A stretch of 10,023 nt of DNA, taken from NCBI GenBank assembly GCA_038222915.1, contig JBBRHH010000194.1, forward strand, positions 1-10,023. The letters run 5' to 3'. The stretch's first letter is position 1. Every line of letters begins with the position of its first letter. The translations under genes and the position numbers were made by a program. Positions 7,853-10,023 of this stretch are shown here, piece by piece. The notes beneath the pieces were generated by a model. It had not been told where the DNA came from. It worked only from the letters and a program-made list of their open reading frames with translations, and ran no database searches. This DNA is from JBBRHH01 sp038222915 (GTDB lineage Bacteria > Planctomycetota > Phycisphaerae > Tepidisphaerales > Tepidisphaeraceae).

Positions 7853-7885
7853 GTGTCGTCCGGCAGACCGCCTGCCGGACGACAC
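7853..7885. repeat. Perfect 14-bp inverted repeat
   Basis: GTGTCGTCCGGCAG (7853-7866) and its exact complement CTGCCGGACGACAC (7872-7885) flank a five-base loop ACCGC. This is the strongest perfect stem in the window. No T run follows on either strand, so a REP-like palindrome, a protein-binding site or a factor-assisted terminator are all possible. Confidence 0.75.
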
Positions 7886-7915
7886 TGCCCGTGGGAACCA
7901 ACCGCGCTCTGTGTA

Positions 7916-7935
7916 AAACATCTTTTTGGATGTTT
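7916..7935. repeat. Seven-bp hairpin with T-rich loop
   Basis: AAACATC (7916-7922) pairs perfectly with GATGTTT (7929-7935) around the loop TTTTTG. It lies 30 bases after the 14-base repeat and is AT-rich, unlike its surroundings. Confidence 0.4.
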
Positions 7936-7950
7936 GATGTTCTGTGTTCT

Positions 7951-7986
7951 GCACCGTTCTGAAAGACGTAAGAACAAAGACGGTGC
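7951..7986. repeat. Bulged hairpin
   Basis: GCACCG (7951-7956) pairs with CGGTGC (7981-7986), and TTCT (7957-7960) with AGAA (7971-7974), leaving a ten-base loop and a six-base bulge on the right side. It is the fourth inverted repeat within 300 bases. Confidence 0.4.
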
Positions 7987-8181
7987 CAATTGGCGGCGCG
8001 GGCGAGTTTCTGGGAAATGGGTGCAAAAACGCTGAAATATCGCGGGGTTCGGGCTGATTATTAATATTCGGGAGGAAGAGGGTTCAAGGTCAGCCGCTTG
8101 TTTGTTCCACAGCGGGCGGTGGGAATGCGCAAGAAATGTGCAGGAGATTTATGCAGGTCGACGGGGCCAACACTGTCGCCT

Positions 8182-8523
8182 TCAGGAGTGGGCGACGATG
8201 CGCGTAGTGGCATCGAGTTGAAACATCTTGTCGAGCCCGGAAAAACGAAAAGTTCCAAGAACCTGCTTTTGAATAGCGGTGATGCGCAGGGCGCCGCCGT
8301 TCTTTACAACGCTGGTACGGAAGCCGATCAGAACGCCGAGACCCGCGGAAGAGACACTTCGGGTGTCCGCGAGATCGAGCTCGACGTTTTTAGGTTTGGC
8401 GTCGATGATGCGCTTGAATTCGCGCTCGAGCCAGGCCGTATTGGTATGGATAGGACCCTTGACGGCGATATTAAATCCATCATCGATTGTTGTGACTACT
8501 GCGGGCGCATCTTGAAAATCCAT
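8182..8523 (-). CDS. STAS-domain protein, anti-sigma-factor-antagonist-like
   Basis: 113 residues, a lone STAS domain of normal length for the SpoIIAA/RsbV group. The start at 8523 is set by GGAGAG six bases upstream; the frame is open further but lacks a better start. The key segment is VELDLADTRSVSSAGLGVLIG: S59, in the SSAGLG variant of the usual D-S-[ST]-G-L-G loop, is the likely phosphorylation site, and the Asp normally before it is S58. The end shows the usual LGTFRFSGLDKMFQL helix. By family knowledge, unphosphorylated antagonists bind an anti-sigma kinase and free its sigma factor; phosphorylation blocks this. No anti-sigma kinase, phosphatase or sigma factor lies nearby, so its partners are elsewhere. 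It is divergent from the 87-residue gene. Confidence 0.93.
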   Translation of the reverse strand: MDFQDAPAVVTTIDDGFNIAVKGPIHTNTAWLEREFKRIIDAKPKNVELDLADTRSVSSAGLGVLIGFRTSVVKNGGALRITAIQKQVLGTFRFSGLDKMFQLDATTRIVAHS

Positions 8524-8589
8524 ATCGATCTCTCCGGGCTGCGGGGTCTTAGGGTCTATATTGCGCTGGCACGTCGCTTCAAGCAACTT

Positions 8590-8599
8590 CTGCCGGCAG
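8590..8599. promoter_or_regulatory. Ten-base palindrome in the divergent STAS/87-residue gene region
   Basis: CTGCCGGCAG is a perfect ten-base palindrome, roughly midway in the 138-base gap between two divergent genes. A weak plus-strand -10-like TACAAT follows at 8619-8624. Position suggests a shared operator, but a GC-rich ten-base palindrome may be chance. Confidence 0.25.
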
Positions 8600-8661
8600 G
8601 AACCGGATATTTTTCGCATACAATGCCACTTCCGGTGCTTCACTCAAAAGGATTTTCGCTG

Positions 8662-8925
8662 ATGGAACTCAAGGCAACGTTTGACGAGATGATCGCGACG
8701 GCGGAGCGGATAGGCATCGCGGTTCGCCATGTACATTTGGGTGGCGGCGGCGGCGGCTTGGTGCGCGTGAAATCGGGGCGGCAGTTGTTTATCGATCAGG
8801 ATGCGCCGGCGATGGATCAACTGGAGCAGACGGCGCGGGCCCTGGCCGGTTTGCCGGAGCTTGCGGAAATTTATGTGAGGCCGGATGTACGCGAGGTGCT
8901 GGAGGATGTGGCTCGGCGCAACTGA
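8662..8925 (+). CDS. Conserved-looking 87-residue protein, unknown function
   Basis: The ATG at 8662 is chosen because AAAAGGA (8646-8652) lies nine bases before it; the open frame upstream is the shadow of the STAS gene on the other strand. The protein is soluble and mixed alpha/beta: helix (1-17), strand IAVRHV, a run of six Gly (27-32), strands VRVKSGRQLFIDQDA, a helix around 52-65, then EIYVRPDVREVLEDVA. Small proteins of this plan, with a Gly-rich turn then G-x-x-LFID, seem familiar from planctomycete genomes, but I know no function. It is divergent from the STAS gene and 55 bases upstream of the hydrolase gene, which has its own promoter-like sequence. Confidence 0.75.
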   Translation: MELKATFDEMIATAERIGIAVRHVHLGGGGGGLVRVKSGRQLFIDQDAPAMDQLEQTARALAGLPELAEIYVRPDVREVLEDVARRN

Positions 8926-8943
8926 GGAGAGAGGCCAGGTGAA

Positions 8944-8972
8944 TTGCTAGACAGTGCTGCGTTCATCATAAT
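8944..8972 (+). promoter_or_regulatory. Promoter of the secreted hydrolase, nearly leaderless
   Basis: TTGCTA (8944-8949) and CATAAT (8967-8972) match four and five of six sigma-70 bases with an ideal 17-base spacer. The ATG follows after eight bases, so transcription should start about two bases before it. No ribosome site can fit, which agrees with a leaderless message. The -10-to-ATG spacing is the same as in recR. Confidence 0.5.
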
Positions 8973-8980
8973 TGCTCTCA

Positions 8981-10023
8981 ATGAACCACCGATATCTATT
9001 GGCCGCGTTTGTTTTGTTTTTTTGTCCGGTGCTGGTTTTGGGCGAGGACTGGACACCGATTGAGCGGCGCCTTCCGCCGCTGGGGGGGAAGGTGGCGGAG
9101 GCACAGCGGCAGCAGATTGAGGCTGGGCTTGCGAAGTTGCAGGGGCGGTTGAAGGGGGCGAAGTTTTCCGGGGAGGCTGCGAAGCTGCTTACGGATGTTG
9201 AGGTGTATGAGAAGGCGATTCGCTTTGCGCTCCTGTTTAATGAGTTTTACGGGGATAAGGATGGCGCGGTAGCAGTGGATCTTTTGGCAACTGCTGAGAA
9301 GCGGATGGATGGGCTGGAGAAAGGGGAAACTCCCTGGGACCGACAGCATGGGCCGAGTGTTCGGGGATATCGTTCGACCATCGATGGATCGGTGCAGCCT
9401 TACGGGCTGGAAGTGCCGGCCGACTTGGATTTCTCGAAGCCGGTTCCACTTTATGTCTGGCTGCATGGGCGTGGGGAAAAGGATACGGATATGCACTTTC
9501 TCCGCGAGCGGCAGAATGGGCCTGGTCAGATTGCGCCAAAAGGGGCGATTGTGCTGCATTCGTTCGGGCGGCAGTGCATTGGGTTTAAGTCGGCCGGGGA
9601 GATTGATGTGCTGGATGGGATTGCGTCGGTGAAGGAGCATTACAAAATTGACCCGGATCGTGTCGTGCTGATGGGGTTCTCGATGGGCGGGGCCGGGGCG
9701 TGGCATGTCGGCGCGCATTACACCGACCATTTTGCGGCGGTGCATGCGGGGGCGGGGTTTGTCGATGTGGTGAAGTTTCAGAAAGTGCCGGCGGAGAAGT
9801 TTCCGGCTTGGTATGAGCAGACGCTTTGGGGCGTGTATGACGTGCCGGATTACGTGCGGAACTTATTCAATGTGCCGGTGGTCGGGTATGGAGGGGAAAT
9901 TGATCCGCAGCGGGCGGCGGGGGAGATCATGGCTGCGGCGTTCAAGGCGGAGGGGCATGAGTTACCGCTGCTGGTTGGGCCGAAGATGCCGCATAAATAT
10001 GATCCGGAGTCGCTGGCGGAAAT
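8981..10023 (+). CDS. Secreted prolyl-oligopeptidase-type serine hydrolase, C-terminus cut by window edge
   Basis: 347 codons are visible and no stop is reached. Residues 1-21 form a signal peptide (hydrophobic core LLAAFVLFF, likely cleavage after LVLG before ED), so it is exported. Residues about 25-120 are helical and charged; PWDRQHGPSVRGYRSTIDGS leads into an alpha/beta-hydrolase domain. There H162-G163 (WLHGRGE) supplies the oxyanion loop, S234 in GFSMGG the nucleophile, D308 (GGEID) the likely acid and H338 (PHKYDPES) the likely base, so the triad appears complete. This plan matches a family of S9-like peptidases or esterases common in Planctomycetes and Verrucomicrobia, which usually continue with a further C-terminal domain beyond this edge. 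The substrate is unknown. No ribosome site is present; the promoter is eight bases upstream. Confidence 0.92.
   Translation, partial: MNHRYLLAAFVLFFCPVLVLGEDWTPIERRLPPLGGKVAEAQRQQIEAGLAKLQGRLKGAKFSGEAAKLLTDVEVYEKAIRFALLFNEFYGDKDGAVAVDLLATAEKRMDGLEKGETPWDRQHGPSVRGYRSTIDGSVQPYGLEVPADLDFSKPVPLYVWLHGRGEKDTDMHFLRERQNGPGQIAPKGAIVLHSFGRQCIGFKSAGEIDVLDGIASVKEHYKIDPDRVVLMGFSMGGAGAWHVGAHYTDHFAAVHAGAGFVDVVKFQKVPAEKFPAWYEQTLWGVYDVPDYVRNLFNVPVVGYGGEIDPQRAAGEIMAAAFKAEGHELPLLVGPKMPHKYDPESLAE

Larger units (their letters stand above)
7667..8181. other. Intergenic stretch without a convincing gene, rich in inverted repeats
   Basis: About 515 bases lie between the dehydrogenase and STAS stop codons. Short open frames exist on both strands but lack ribosome sites, codon bias or protein-like composition. 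The stretch holds four inverted repeats (7688-7762, 7853-7885, 7916-7935, 7951-7986) and three copies of GTTCTG at 7939, 7946 and 7956. Bases 7720-7800 are pyrimidine-rich on the plus strand, opposite to the G-rich trend of the window. From about 7990 to 8181 I see no further structure of note. Confidence 0.6.

Noticed and set aside
7772..8026. Minus-strand frame of 84 residues in the hairpin stretch
   Set aside because: No ribosome site, mixed non-protein-like composition, and it crosses three inverted repeats.
8098..8661. Upstream extension of the 87-residue gene
   Set aside because: It is antisense to the STAS gene and its gap; the ATG at 8662 has a proper ribosome site.
8996..9745. Minus-strand frame of 249 residues
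   Set aside because: It is antisense to the secreted hydrolase, whose signal peptide and catalytic motifs are clear.

Overview
The window is bacterial, chromosomal and GC-rich, with ten well-supported genes plus three small or uncertain ones. Gene content points to the Planctomycetes/PVC group: a secreted prolyl-oligopeptidase-type hydrolase of a kind common there, an atypical kinase-fold protein, a two-PAS histidine kinase, and several small unassigned proteins. This taxonomic reading is inference from family recognition and is moderate at best. No tRNA, rRNA, CRISPR, insertion sequence or phage gene was seen.

Layout. Bases 1-1427 (minus) hold the N-terminal 475 codons of a membrane histidine kinase with two PAS domains, cut by the left edge inside the ATPase domain. 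Next comes a small acidic protein (1674-1922, plus), converging on a single-pass membrane protein with a TTG start (1982-2425, minus). Bases 2647-4560 (plus) carry a Gly/Thr/Asn-rich lipoprotein with a tandem decapeptide repeat, then two small proteins that share a related 38-residue C-terminus. recR (4564-5169, minus) meets the second of these tail to tail with only three bases between the stop codons. Bases 5554-7666 (plus) hold a two-gene cluster: a kinase-fold protein and a short-chain dehydrogenase. A 515-base stretch without a gene (7667-8181) is rich in inverted repeats. It is followed by a STAS-domain anti-sigma-factor-antagonist-like protein (minus), a divergent 87-residue unassigned protein (plus), and a secreted serine hydrolase (plus) that runs off the right edge.

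How the parts may work together. Sensory and regulatory genes are frequent (histidine kinase, kinase-fold protein, STAS protein), but none is linked to a recognisable partner here, so their circuits cannot be closed from this window. The best-supported operon is kinase-fold plus dehydrogenase. The most unusual items are the pair of small proteins with the shared C-terminus, the decapeptide-repeat lipoprotein beside them, the hairpin cluster at 7688-7986, and two genes (recR and the secreted hydrolase) whose -10 boxes sit so close to the ATG that nearly leaderless mRNAs are likely. By eye the plus strand is G-rich throughout: plus-strand genes favour G-ending codons and minus-strand genes C-ending codons, which suggests one replication strand.
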